Assembly (NCBI GenBank): GCA_035578175.1
Contig: JAQMRL010000007.1
Span: 49,362,727 to 49,426,726 of the forward strand
Direction of reading: 5' to 3'
Length of the DNA: 64,000 nt
DNA from: Catonia carolina
Taxonomy: Eukaryota > Arthropoda > Insecta > Hemiptera > Achilidae
The position numbers and the translations under genes were made by a program. The notes under the pieces are model-generated. The model was not told where the DNA came from and did no database searches. It saw nothing but the letters and a program-made list of their open reading frames with translations. Of the stretch, positions 23,461-34,858 are shown piece after piece (position 1 is the first letter of the stretch; the number at the start of each line of letters is the position of its first letter).

Positions 23461-24061
23461 AAATATAAATAAAATATTTTTGTTACAAAAGCTTTAAGAA
23501 AACACACAACCAAAAAATACTTTTTTGCAAACACTTCATTATTTGAACTTACATTTTATCACAAACCGAATGCAGTAATATTAAGCAGCATTATAAAAGT
23601 TAATTTATTTTAGAAATTTTTTGTTAATTACATCCACAAAGCAGAAATTGAAACCTACAGAATATTACACAAAAATTTTAATGGATAAAATAATACAAAT
23701 AAAAGTATGTTAACTTATATGTTATAGGACAAGAGTTGTGTACACAAAAAATATTTATAAACAGTCGATATAATTTAAAATTAATTTGATCATTACATCC
23801 AGATGAACTGACAAGACTTTTTGTAAATACCATCTTCTCATTTATAGGGCCTATATAAAAGTAACAATACCCAAAAGTAGAAATAGATAAACTAAAATCA
23901 AAATTTTATCAAAAACAACCAAAAAATAAATAATAAATAAATATTCTCATTCCAAATTCAGCTGGTGCAAAATTTCCCAAATTGCTAGATTGTGTAATAT
24001 TTATGTTGGTAATTCGCATGCAATCTCTAATGACATGCTGAATTTTCGCAAAATATATTCG

Positions 24062-24415
24062 AAATGTGTTTCAAGACAGTTGACTCAAGCCCATAAAAGC
24101 ACACGCTGGGAGAACGAGAGAAACGTTCGATAAGTTGGGTTGGGAGGTGTTGCGAAATCCTCCTAACTGCCCAGCCTTCGCTTCATCCGATTTTCATTTT
24201 TCGGTTCACAAAAAGATTTTTTACGTACCAAGAAGTTCAATGACACGAAGCGGTCAAAAATCGGTATACTAACAATCAAACAGCCAGGTAAAGACTTCTA
24301 CGCTGCGGGAATCAGAAAACGCCCAGTATAGTGCGAAATGCGTCTAAATGTTGTTAGAGACTGTTGAGAAGTTTTAAGTATCATTGTAATTGAATAAATA
24401 ATTTTTTTCTCTACA
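24062..24415 (+). pseudogene. Mariner transposase C-terminal remnant
   Basis: Across frames the plus strand gives DKLGWEVLRNPPNC, then SSDFHF, FYVPRSS and DFYAAGIRKRP. These correspond to the mariner tail: GWEVLPHPPYSPDLAPSDYHLF, then a KKF block and a FYxxGIxKLPERW block. It is a different mariner lineage from the two CGAGGTGTG elements, whose corresponding block reads VLEQPPYSPDHAPCDF or similar. Stops are present and no termini were recognised. Confidence 0.6.
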
Positions 24416-24442
24416 TTAATCAATCTCGCTAATTGTTGAACA

Positions 24443-24900
24443 TTGTACCACACAAGAGTTTCTAATCCTGATAAGTCTATTCACAGACGTATATTTCTTC
24501 ACCCTTTCCCATTCTCTCGTATCTCTTTATACTGTTTGCCAAGTAGCTCCTCCATAAACTTTCTACTAAATTCTGCGTCCATCTGTATGCCGGTATTCCC
24601 TTATTCACTTGGATACAAATTCAATACCTTCAGTGGCTACTTTTCAACTTTTGTCTTGACTATGTGGCCGACCCAATTAATTTTTTTGTGTTTTTCTTGC
24701 GTCTTTAAATTTTTGTTTTCTTCTCTGTCCTTCTTTTAGTTTTCCTCTCCATTCTAGAAATTTCGGCAATGCTTATAGTTATTTTACTCTCTCTGAGTTA
24801 CTTTTATTCTCTGTGCAATATTTTTAACGGCATCTAGGTTTCACATCCATAAATCATTACTGGCAGTACACTCATGTTACTCCATTTTCATAAAAATTAG
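24443..24900 (-). pseudogene. LINE reverse transcriptase C-terminal remnant
   Basis: The minus strand reads NMSVLPVMIYGCET, the LINE VLPVxxYGCETWT motif, and then degenerate sequence with GRPHSQD and YRHTDGRRI (compare GHVxR and RxWxDEI). Many stops interrupt it. The plus-strand 98-residue frame over the same place is an antisense artefact. Confidence 0.55.
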
Positions 24901-27118
24901 TAAATAAGACAACACCTTACTGATCCATATTAACTCGGACCCGTAATCGGAATCCGTTTGGATTCCGTAATTTTAAGGTTATAACAAAAATCTGCATAGT
25001 AAAAAAATCCAAAATAGTTAAATTTAATACAACGCGCGCATTATTGGAGTGGTGTTGGTCAACGTGTATAATTAAGTGAGATCACAACACAAAAGTACAC
25101 GTAACCTTCGAGCACGTAAAAGTACACGTATCCTTTAGTTTATCGATAAGAACAAATTTCCATAATCATGCCAAACTCTGGTGAAGATCCTGAAGAAACT
25201 AATGAAATATGTAACACAAAGCGGCTTCTTCCACGTTCAGAAGCAGCAAAATTAATGAAAATAGCACTGCAGTACGTCATCACTACACACACAGACGAAA
25301 TATTTATGAGGAGCTGGCAAAATATTACGTATAAAGGTTTTCAGCATTACGACAACAAGAAGTTAATGATTTTATTGAGCCAGACAGTACTAAAATGTAA
25401 ATTTTTGTTGTAATTGCAAAAATAAAATATAAATAACATAAAAATAAATAATTTACATTCCAAGTACATGTATCAAGAACTTCCAATTCAACATTTCATT
25501 TTCCATTTTCAACTACAGTGTTTATAATTTTTCTACATTTAATTTTGATGTTTAGAAGCCGCTTAAAAATATATTGACATAATATTACTTGGTTTTTATT
25601 TTAAAACACGTTTAATGAGTAAAATCAGGTTAAAAATTATAAACAAGTTTAGATTGTTCAAAATTTTGGATTAGCAAAGTTGTTGTAAAATTTAAAAAAA
25701 TTTATAAACAACTAAATTCGGATTAAGTTTTATAATATCGAAATATATATATAAGATTATGGGTCGAAAATTATTAATTTTGTTAGTAAATTTAAGATTA
25801 AATGATGGAAATGTTTGTAAAATTATTGTTAATGTCTTTCACGCTCAGATAATAAAAATGGAAAAAGAGTTGTTCCAATACTGAAGATATTGTCGGATGG
25901 ACCGGTGTTTAATTCGTTTTTGAAATATCTAGATAGTGCATACAACATGCGCAAAATAACTTATGTACAATCCCTTAATGGTATTAATAGTTCATAGATT
26001 GATTTTAATGTGCTGCTTTGAAACTGGAAATCGTGAGAGGCTCCGTCGGACGAGGTCCACGGATCTGTCGGCAACGGCAACTATAGGTCTACACTTGCAC
26101 GTCAGGTTGTGGTCGACCGGTCATGGCCATGCCTCACTGACCACTGTGTATCTTTACACGCAATACAAACACTTTATAAAAGAATTAGTATCTTGGTAAT
26201 TCTGTCCAAATAAAAATGTAATTTTAAGAAAGTTTCATCCCCTTTTACCGTTATAATTTCTTTGAATGTATTTTATTTAATACGTGTAGTAAAAATATTT
26301 AAATTTTTATAATAAATAAAAATGTTGATAACTATTCTAATTAAAAATATATTTTCCGTAATAAATTTTTATAATGTTACTATTAAATTGTCAACCGTAA
26401 AAAGTAACACAGTAATGTAGAATAGGTAACTTTGTCCTACGAAAATGGAAATTCTGAAAGTAAAACATATTTTAAAAAACTACAGCCAATAAAAAATATT
26501 TATTGAGTCAACTGTAATTATGTATACTAATATTTTTATCGATATTGTTAAAAAGTCCACCATTATTCTCTACAAACTCCATACAGTAGCTTAAAATTGA
26601 TTCGTAATTACTCGACAATAACTGTTTATCTTTATTAACGATAAAATGCATTTTCAATTGATATTTTCAGTTTAATAAGGTTTTACGGTTTCGAAGAAAA
26701 CATTAATTTCTTAATAGAGTAAAATCGCGTGGAGTTAAGTATAACGACCGTGGCGTCAATCGATTTTGCCTTGGTGACCAATCAATTCAACCGTTTGAAT
26801 TGGACGTAAAAACAATTTCTATCTTTTATTAAAAAAGGGATGGGGCCAATTTTGATAACAGATGAGCTATTAAAAATTATAGCCTAAACGAAATTGTTTT
26901 CAAGTTCTGGCAACAAAAAAATTTAATACGTATTGCTGCTAATTTATCGAAAACATACTATTGCATGGGGAAATTAAAACATGTCCTATTTGAACCCTAA
27001 TTAAAAATCTTATCATAAAGTTTATATTAAAATACGTTTTATCTTAAAATTACAAAACCAATCAATTTTAGTCAAAAATAACTGTTAGCTAATAATTAAT
27101 AATTTATAATAGAAAAAA
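24901..27118. other. AT-rich stretch with one small unassigned frame
   Basis: An 81-residue plus frame (25168-25413) starting MPNSGEDPEETNEIC has non-repetitive composition, but I cannot assign it. A GC-richer patch sits at about 26000-26170. A short imperfect duplication containing AAAAGTACACGTA lies near 25091-25135. I see nothing else. Confidence 0.4.
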
Positions 27119-27537
27119 CTGCCCATAACAAGCAGGTGGAGTGTTAAATTATTTGCTTTCGATCTACTACTTCCAGGGCTACAAAAATAGTTCTCTTTCT
27201 TATCACATGGTCAGCCAATTATATGACATAAGCATTCAAGAAAAGAAGAGGTAGAGGTGTAAAAGACACTAGTCAGAGTTATCTCTTCTGAGAGTAATGA
27301 ATTTCATTATACAGTCAGACCCTGTGGTGAATGAAGTGAAGGTGTCATTTGCAGGGTGGAAAATATGTGTTTTTCAGACGGACATGGCATGCTGATAAGC
27401 ATACTTTTCCACTCAGTGAGGCAGACAATTGTAATCCACCTCACTCCTCGTTTTACCTAGTAAAGCCTCAAGAGGCTATTAAACCAGCCTTTCAGCTGGT
27501 TTATTAAGGCTGGTTTAATAACCTATAACAACAGCAA
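27119..27537 (+). mobile_element. Family C retroposon
   Basis: It starts CTGCCCATAACAAGCAGG and ends with a rearranged AGCCTTTCAGCTGG segment (a GGCTGGTTTA duplication), followed by a short AACAACAG tail. Confidence 0.65.
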
Positions 27538-27634
27538 TAGAAAAAGTAATTCTTCAAAAATCTTTCAAACCGTTTGTTTTTCTTTTAAGTTTATACTGTT
27601 ATAATATATCTTATAATCTGTTCTTTATCTTGCA

Positions 27635-27680
27635 AAAGCAACCCCCCGCTCATTGTGCTTCACGCAAACTAAAGATAAAT
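27635..27680 (-). mobile_element. Possible Helitron 3-prime end relic
   Basis: The reversed sequence GTGAAGCACAATGAGCGGGG resembles the 3-prime subterminal segment of the Helitron at 2865 (GTGAAGCGAAGCGAGCGGGG). The CTAG terminus is not preserved. Confidence 0.3.
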
Positions 27681-27877
27681 CTTTAACTCCTCACACAACC
27701 TTACAAGTTGAAAGCAAAGTCGCGATTGTAAAAATAAATACAAATTAGTACTGGAAACAGGAGGAATTTTGTTGATATCTGTATAATTCACCAGTGGAAT
27801 GTGATACAACCTGAGAAGAACTGCAATAATGTCTTGTGAGAAAAGGTAGGAAGAGTGCAACTGTTAAAATAAGTGTA

Positions 27878-28792
27878 CGATGTATGGCAATTTAAATAAC
27901 CGTACTGGAGTTAGGAAACACCTTACTGACCATCAATTATATTACTAAGATAATCCATTTTAATGTATTCCCCGTGCCGATCCCTACAATGATCAATACA
28001 AATTTATCATCCTTGAAAGCAGTGCTGGAAGTTCGCTTCTGTTGTCTTGTTGAGAACCTCCGTCGTTTGCTTTCACTGCTTCCTCATTGTCAAATTTTGT
28101 TCCCTCAAGCTTCGATTTTACCTTAGAAAATAAAAAATGTCACGGGGGCCAGGTTGGGCGATTACGTAAAGTGGTCCAACACGGTAATGACGTATTTTTC
28201 AAAAAACGCCTTGACGGACAAGATGGAATGGTCTGGCGCATTGTCTTTGTGAAGCATCCAAAATAACTCTTCCACAAATCGGGTCTTCATCTTTTCACTC
28301 TTTATGAAGGCTAATCAGAATCTCGAAAATGATATCAGTAAGAGCTCGGACTCTCAGACGAAGATTTCGGGGGATGAATTTACCAACTTTCTGAAAGTTA
28401 TCCTCCGTTTTTGATGTTACGAATCGTCTAAAGTCGTTTTACGTCCCTTCTTAAAACTTTTAAACAACTCAAAAATTTGTGTACGGGATAAACCTTCTGT
28501 ACATTTCCATTAACATGGCATGAGCTTCTGTAGCGATTTTTCCCAGTTTTAGAAGAAACTTGAGGTTAACTATTGCTCCATCTGAACACTACGTTTATTC
28601 GACAATATGCTAGCGCACGGACTTGAACGGACAATATTGCTACAGTAGACTGAGCGGCGTACAATCGTAGGCCTACTCATCGAACTCAGGTCGGGAAAGC
28701 ATCAACAGACACTAACATTTTAAAATCTGCTGTAGCGTGCTCACTGTTTGCCGGTAGCAACAACAATCCGGTTATTTAACTCTCACACCTCG
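27878..28792 (-). mobile_element. Mariner, internally deleted, reverse strand
   Basis: TA flanks both ends. On the minus strand it starts CGAGGTGTGAGAGTTAAATA and ends with the inverted version of CGATGTATGGCAATTTAAAT. At 915 bp, roughly 400 bp of the usual 1.3 kb is missing from the middle of the transposase. Its TIRs resemble those of the 10676 element, so both belong to one mariner group. Confidence 0.8.
28090..28581 (-). pseudogene. Mariner transposase with HTH start and C-terminal end
   Basis: The reading begins at the ATG at 28581 on the minus strand with MEQ, followed by a stop. Fragments then match the mariner N-terminal domain: SLQKLMPC, EGLSRTQIFELFKSFKKGRK and TTLDDS. After a deleted middle part the frame resumes with LHKDNAPDHSILSVKAFFEK and VITVLDHF. 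The second catalytic aspartate (KDN) is kept. The YSPDLAPCD motif has become SPNLAPVT, losing the third aspartate. The first catalytic region is deleted. The gene is dead. Confidence 0.75.
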
Positions 28793-28794
28793 TA

Positions 28795-29113
28795 CAACCT
28801 GTTAGATTTTGGAAGGTTTACATAAATTTCTATGTATAAATCGGATGTGACATTAATTTTTGGATACTGTTCGTAAATAATTTTCAAGAATTTTGATAAA
28901 AGGAAAGAGAATATGATGTCATATTGTAGGGCGGTACTGTACCGTACCTGATACCTGCCTGCATAATACATATGTATACAATGTATACAGATGGTAAAAT
29001 AAAATGGAATAATGTATAAATTTATGGAAGAACTAATCTTCCCAATTGACTTTACAAAACAAATAAAGATAAAATACAACTTTATTTTATCAATCACAAT
29101 GGTTTTTAAATTA

Positions 29114-29145
<32 letters not shown>
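28795..29145. other. AT-rich spacer ending in ATT microsatellite
   Basis: A 104-residue minus-strand frame (28783-29097) begins inside the mariner end and has no recognised motif. An (ATT)n tract occupies about 29117-29145. Confidence 0.5.
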
Positions 29146-29148
<3 letters not shown>

Positions 29149-29149
29149 G

Positions 29150-29868
29150 TGACAAGTTCGTTTTATATGTGAGAATTGAAGGGTACGAAAAAGAGGCTGC
29201 TGTAAGAAAAGGTGTACAACAAGGATGTTCATTGTGACCACTACTTTTAAACTTGTTTATAGAAGCGGCTACAAATGAAGTGAAGGAAAAATTTGACGCA
29301 GAAATAAAAATTCAAGGAGAAACAATAAAAATGCCGATTCGCCGATGATATAGTATTATCAGCTGAGACAAAGAAAGAACTAAAGGATATCTTAAATGGA
29401 ATGGATGAGATAATGAGAAAGGATTACTTCATGAAAATTAATAAGAACAAAACGAAAGTGTTGTGCAGCAGTAGAGTGGTTTAGAAGAGATGAAAAATTT
29501 TAAAGTAGGTAACGAAAACATACAGTTTTTATATAGTTTACATATAGTTGTGGAATTCTGCTATCTATGGAGTAAAATAACGAAGGATGGTAGAAGCACG
29601 AGTGATATCAAAAATAGAATTGCTCAAGCTAGAAAAGCCTTTGAAATGAAAAACAGCTTACTGACTACAAACATTGACTACAGATTAGAAAAAATTTCTT
29701 AAAACACTATGTTTGGAGTGTAGCATTATACGGGAGTGAAACGTGGTACATAAGGGCTGTAGAAAGGAAAAGGATAGAAGCTTTTGAAATGTAGTGTTAT
29801 TGGAAAATGTTAAAGATTAGGTTGGTGGACAAAATAAGTAATTTAGAGGTTCTTAGGCGAATAGATTT
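29150..29868 (+). pseudogene. LINE reverse transcriptase remnant
   Basis: This is the best-preserved LINE in the window. Pieces in order are RKGVQQGCSL and LLLNLFIEAA (the GxxQGCPLSPLLFNLF motif), then FADDIVLSAETKKELKDI, whose FADD catalytic motif lies at 29338-29349. MKINKNKTKVL, SKITKDGRSTSDIKNRIAQA, FLKHYVWSVALYGSETW-like residues and LRRIDF follow. At least two frameshifts and several stops disable it. The upstream endonuclease domain and first half of the reverse transcriptase are missing. The related minus-strand fragment at 38775-39400 carries the C-terminal end of the same family. Confidence 0.8.
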
Positions 29869-29953
29869 TTTTTTTATTGTTTGTGTTATAATATTTAGTG
29901 ACACCATCTGAATTAAATTCCGCACTTCAGTCGGACGTTAAACAAAAAAAAAA
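29868..29953 (+). mobile_element. tRNA-type SINE tail fragment
   Basis: TTCAGTCGGACGTTAAAC followed by an A run matches the 3-prime tail shared by the SINEs at 32288, 34859, 36608 and 49748. The tRNA head is absent. Confidence 0.5.
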
Positions 29954-30169
29954 ATGGTACTTAAATTTAGTAAATTTAGGGGTTTTTTCTTATGTGTAAG
30001 TCTTGACTCCCCTTAGTCTGCGATAGGTGTGCAGCAGTTAAGGATTTCTATCTCTTCAGCTGCCTTTGTTCCACTAAGTAGGTCCGTCTCGCTTCCCTGT
30101 TTGTATTTTTTTATTGCTTTTGGAGGCTAGGGATAGCTATAAGGGGTGATGTGGAAGCCATAAAAATTA

Positions 30170-30261
<92 letters not shown>
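29954..30261. repeat. Unassigned segment with 90-bp ATT microsatellite
   Basis: A GC-richer 200-bp stretch runs into a nearly pure (ATT)n tract at about 30168-30261. A trinucleotide-tailed SINE or LINE end is possible, but I cannot identify the body. Confidence 0.5.
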
Positions 30262-30264
30262 GCA

Positions 30265-30402
30265 TAATGTCAAATAGCTTATGTTAAAATACTAAGAAAA
30301 CCTTTCCAAAAATAAAAAAAAATATTGAAATTGGTTGACTATTTTCTGAGATCACCTCGTACAAACAAACAAATTTTTCTTCATAATAATATTAGTATAA
30401 AT
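30265..30402 (-). mobile_element. Helitron 5-prime end relic
   Basis: The minus strand begins TTTATACTAATATTATTATG, then GTTTGTTTGTACG and a CTCAGAAAATAGTC block. It parallels the 5-prime end of the Helitron at 2865-3629, with the initial TC mutated to TT. It is cut by the ATT tract. Confidence 0.6.
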
Positions 30403-31805
30403 TGAAGAGCTGAGTGGATGAAGGAACTATAAAACATTTTTTCGAAAACTAAGTTTTTGAGATTGATGAACATGTTGTATTACAAATCTGCAAAATTAAT
30501 ATCGAATAATAATAATATAATTAACAATATCGAATGCTCTGTTTCTACAGTTTAAAAAAATCATAGTGGAGGTAGAAGGATACGAGAATGTATTAGTGAA
30601 TAAAACTGTTTAAGCATCTTTTTAGAATAGTATCAACTGCGGTAATTTACACTTACCTTCATTGACAAAAACTGTTTCAAAAATTTTTAAAAACTTTTTA
30701 CTCAAAACCTTTCTCTTTTATTATTGAAATACCTTCCATCCAAAAAATAAATTGTCAAAAAATAAAGTGTGCGAGTACATCGGACACTTTTAGTGTTATA
30801 TGCATAAGAAAGTGGTAAAAAATAATACTGAAAAGTAAAGTGTGAACAACATTTAATTTGCATTACATAAACTTTCATAGAGGGTTAAGATTAGGTACCA
30901 AAATTAAAAAATACTAGAAAACTCACACAAAAATGGGAGCCATAAAACTTCGTTCAAATATTTTTGTTACATAGTGCCTTCATCCAATTGACTTTTCAAT
31001 TATAATTCTGCTTTTAACTAAACCCGAGGTAAACCAAAATTTGAGTAATTATCTGTATATAGTCAATTATTTTTAAAACGTTTAAATATTAAAAAATAAT
31101 GTTAAATCCTTAAGTACGATGCCTAAAAATGTAAATTTTGAATTTTTTCAAGCAGGAATTTATGAGAAACTAAATATGTAGCTAATAAAATCTGGTTAAG
31201 TTACTCTTTTTCTTAGACATTAATTCTCAAAAAATGTAAACAATCCTCTTACATAGTGATTTGAATATTATTCTTCTATTCAAACGAAATGTTTTATAAT
31301 CTTTAAATTTTAAGCTATAATTAATATCCAGTATATTATAGTTCACTAAATTTAAAAACGTCTTTTAGAGATATTTCATAAGATCTATTTGAAAAGATTA
31401 GTTTGAACACTTACCAACTAGAAGTCAAACCCGCTAAACGCTGTCCCTATTACTGCTAATATTTTATTAAACCACCTCAAGACTACAAGTTCAAGGTTAC
31501 TACGAAACACAATAAACGCATTGAGCTGCAGTCACAACGGATACACGACTGTTCCTTCCACTTTATTTCATAACTATAAAATGTTATCGAATAATTGATT
31601 TTTAATTTTAGTCACATATTATTGTACTAATTATTTAATTTTTATTATACTTCACACTTGCTAATAACTATTGAAATTACCTGATTTTTATATTTTAATT
31701 AACTTATTATCGCTTATAATTACAAGCAATAAAACTCATGCGTTTAATTTTTCTTGTTCGTTTTGTTTAATGCAAATTTTTTAACAAAGGAACTACAGCC
31801 TAATA
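30403..31805. other. AT-rich spacer, nothing recognised
   Basis: No supported gene, RNA or repeat. Confidence 0.55.
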
Positions 31806-33098
31806 TATTTTTTACTTTCTCTTGCCCTATATGAATACATAGGAAAAGAAAGTAGGTATTGTTTTCATATAGATTTTTCGAAATCGAATTTTCACCAGAA
31901 ATGCACTTTTATAGACTCCTTGAACCAAAAAAAAAACATGTTTTCAGCGATTGGTCTGTGTCTCTGTGGTGAACAAAATTTTTCAAGATCGGAATAGTGC
32001 ACGAAGTTGAAAATTTTGAACTCAACATAAGTTCAGTACCACTCAGGGACCCGACACAAACATTTTCATTAAAATCGGTCGAATGAAGGTAATAAATATT
32101 CTTGCAATTTTTCACTTTTTTCGATTTTCTCATAAACGAATCCTAAGATTTTAAATGCCCTCATTTTCTACATTTTTTGTCTACAAGATAAGTTAAGGCG
32201 CCATGTCTGCAGAAATTCTTGGAAAGTCTGAGCACTCGTCATAAAAAATTATTATTTTTATTACCTTAACATTCATTTTAGGTTAATTTTTTTTTTTTTT
32301 TTTTTTTTTTTGGTTTAACGTACGACTATTTTGCAATTACTGCTAATACAGACGGTGAAGGATGAAATAATTTTTTGTAACGTATGAAAAAATGCCATGC
32401 CTGAATGGGATTCGAACCCAAGACCGCATGATGAAAGGCGAGCACACTACGGCAATGCGGCCGTAGTGCAGCAACATAATTTTTATAGTTATGTTGCAAT
32501 AATTTAAATGTAGAACAATTTAAAACCTATATTTATTTCATACATTTTTTGTATAACGCTTAGTTTAGTGTTAATTAGCGACTTTCTGTATTTTTCATAA
32601 AAATCGGTAAAAAATGGGATTTTTTTAATATTGCGATCTCAGTATGCATTTTGCAACAAATGTGTAATTTTAATAAAGTTGTAGAAAATTAAAAATCGAT
32701 AACTTTTATTTGCCGCATTTTCATCTACAAAGCCCAGTTAAGCGTCAATTAGTGACCTTTCTGTATTTTTTCATCAAAATCGGTAAAAAACAAGATTTTT
32801 TAACATCGTGACCTCAGTATGCATTTTACAACGAATGTTTAATTATTGAAGTCAAAGAAAAATAAAAATCTATATCTTTCATTTGCAGTATTTTCATCTA
32901 CAAAGCCTAGTTTAGCGTCAATTAGTGATTTTTCGAATTTCTAGGCCAGAGGTTGATTCATTTTACACCATTCACTCATGATTAAAATCAGATTATGTTT
33001 TTCATTTTACATTGTTTACTCATGATTAAACGTAGGTTATATGTTTTATTATTTTCATTGGCAAGAGAAAGTCGTGTGTCTGTTTCAGACCAGATTTT
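31806..33098 (+). mobile_element. Family H, full-length, three monomers, split by SINE
   Basis: It runs from TTTTACTTTCTCTTGCC to GGCAAGAGAAAGT, a degenerate stem-loop and CAGATTTT. The TG microsatellite is nearly absent (only TGTGTCTCTGTGG). The core has three tandem monomers instead of two; their boundaries repeat the phrase CAGTATGCATTTT. A tRNA-derived SINE is inserted at about 32288-32466. Confidence 0.8.
32288..32466 (-). mobile_element. tRNA-derived SINE, reverse strand
   Basis: On the minus strand it has a tRNA-like head with B box GGGTTCGAATCCC, a body with TACGTTACAAAA, the tail motif GTCGTACGTTAAACC and a poly(A) of about 24 bases (plus-strand T run at 32287-32311). It sits inside a family H element and so is younger than it. 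Confidence 0.7.
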
Positions 33099-33191
33099 AT
33101 AAAATAATTATTCCTAAATCTTAAGCTATTGTTTATAATTTTAATATTTACATTAACATCAGTAAAATAAATTGACCTATATAAACAACCT

Positions 33192-34015
33192 ATATAAAAA
33201 TTTGATGTAAAACACTCACACGAATTTCTCTTACCAATGTAAATAAAGAAACATCCACGTTTAATCATGAGTAGTAAGCTATGTGAAATTAAAAACCAAT
33301 GGCTAACCTAATTTTAATCCTGAGCGAGTTTTGAAAAACGAAAATCAACCTCTGCAGTATTTAAAAGTACGAAAAATCACTAACTGCCGCTAAACTAGTA
33401 TTTGTAGAAAATAAATGCTAGAAATAAAAGTTGTAGATTTTTTAATTTCTATAAAATTGATTTTGTACACTTTAGTCATAAAATATATAGGCCAACTAAG
33501 GCTGCAATCTTAAAAAATACAACTTTTTTACCGATTTCAATGAGAAAAACTTTAAAGAAACCCACTAATTGACAATAAACATTGTAGAAAAATGTATGAA
33601 ATAAAATTATGTTAGTTTTTTATTTTCTATTACTTTTATTATACACTTTTGCCATCAAATGCATATTAAGGCCGTAATTTTTAAAAACAAATATATTTTT
33701 TTTACTACAAAAGCACATCCCCCAAGAATTTCAATAAACATAACGCTTACCCTTTCTTGTAGAACATAAAAAATGTATTAAATGAAGTGATTTTTAAAAA
33801 AATCGTAGGAGCCGTTTTAGAGAAAACCGCAAAAAGTGAAAAATTTCACGAATAAGCTATTACTTCCGGTTGACCGATTGTGATAAAAATTTTCATGTGT
33901 AATGGTACTACAAGGGAATTCTCTTGTGGTATCTAATTTAAGTTTCAAGTTTCAACTTTGTACGCTATTCCGTTCTTGAGATATGTTTTTTTTCACACAC
34001 AGATAAAGCGTTTAA
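33192..34015 (-). mobile_element. Family H, most of element, reverse strand
   Basis: It starts with the reversed terminus (GATGTAAAACACTCACAC) and runs through two monomers. The CGCTTACCCTTTCTTG and CCGGTTGACCGAT blocks follow, ending at the microsatellite position (CACACACAG). The left end is missing. Its 3-prime end faces that of the preceding copy across about 94 bp. Confidence 0.75.
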
Positions 34016-34205
34016 AAGTTTTCAAAAACTTTTTAAGTTAAATACTAAAGGCCTTAATATATTTTGAATTTCAGCAAAGAAAAATGAAATTAATGTAGAA
34101 GTTAATCGCCTCAAATTTAAACCTTAAACCCCTTGTTAGCATTTTATTTTCACCTATAATTTTCGCTGAAAGCCTCAATGTATTAAGGCGTAACGGTTAT
34201 CATTT

Positions 34206-34466
34206 GTACTTCCTCTTGCCTTTTTGAATAAATAAGAAAAAATTATTGTTTTCATATCGTTTTTTCGAAATCGAGTTTCCACCGGATCTACACGTTTCCA
34301 AACCCCTTGATCCCAAAAAAACATGTTTTAGCGGTTGGTGTGTGTGTGTGTGTGTGTGCGTCTGTGTGTGTGCGCGCGTTTGCGTGTGTGCGTCTGTGTG
34401 TGTGTGTGTGTGTGCGTGCGTGCGCGCGCGCGTGTGTGTGTGTGTATAAACAAAATATTTCAAAAT
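34206..34466 (+). mobile_element. Family H left-end fragment with long microsatellite
   Basis: It holds the left end (CTTCCTCTTGCC, TTTTTTCGAAATCGAG, GGATCTACACG) and a TG/CG-rich microsatellite at 34338-34445. It stops soon after the tract. The long frames here on both strands are simply the microsatellite. Confidence 0.75.
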
Positions 34467-34504
34467 GAAATATTATATGCACTTTTGTGGGTTGCTAACC
34501 CACA

Positions 34505-34575
34505 AAGGTGAGTGTACAAAATAAGTAATATAGAGGATCTTAGACGAGTGGATGAAAGAAGAAGTATATAGTAAA
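34505..34575 (+). pseudogene. Short LINE fragment
   Basis: The sequence parallels 29828-29868: GTACAAAATAAGTAATATAG, then a segment encoding EDLRRVDE. It is a small relic of the same LINE family. Confidence 0.45.
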
Positions 34576-34846
34576 AACTCATGTTTATAGTAAAATTTAT
34601 AGTAAAATGTTATTATAGTAAAAATCATGTTTGGTAACAAACATGATAATATTTAAGTATTATCTTTATTAATTTATTTTTTTTATAAAAACTACATGAG
34701 AAATAACTAACAAAAGTTGGTTCTAGTAGTAGTGACGGAGAACACTTGTCAATGAATAAAGTTATTTAAAAGTTAATTTGATAATAATTAAACACAATAA
34801 CCTGTCATAAGTTACCAAGGGCAGTATTTTCAACTCTGCAAGTCCT
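34576..34846. other. AT-rich spacer with TATAGTAAAA repeats
   Basis: Four irregular copies of a TATAGTAAAA unit lie at about 34568-34632. I see nothing else. Confidence 0.5.
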
Positions 34847-34858
34847 GTTTAGTAAGAA

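Noticed and set aside
24443..24739. A 98-residue plus-strand protein
   Set aside because: It is antisense to a LINE reverse transcriptase remnant on the minus strand.
25168..25413. An 81-residue gene starting MPNSGEDPEE
   Set aside because: It begins in a plausible way, but the second half is not family-like and I cannot assign it. It is left as an unassigned frame in the spacer description.
28783..29097. A 104-residue minus-strand protein
   Set aside because: It overlaps a mariner terminus and AT-rich DNA, with no motif.
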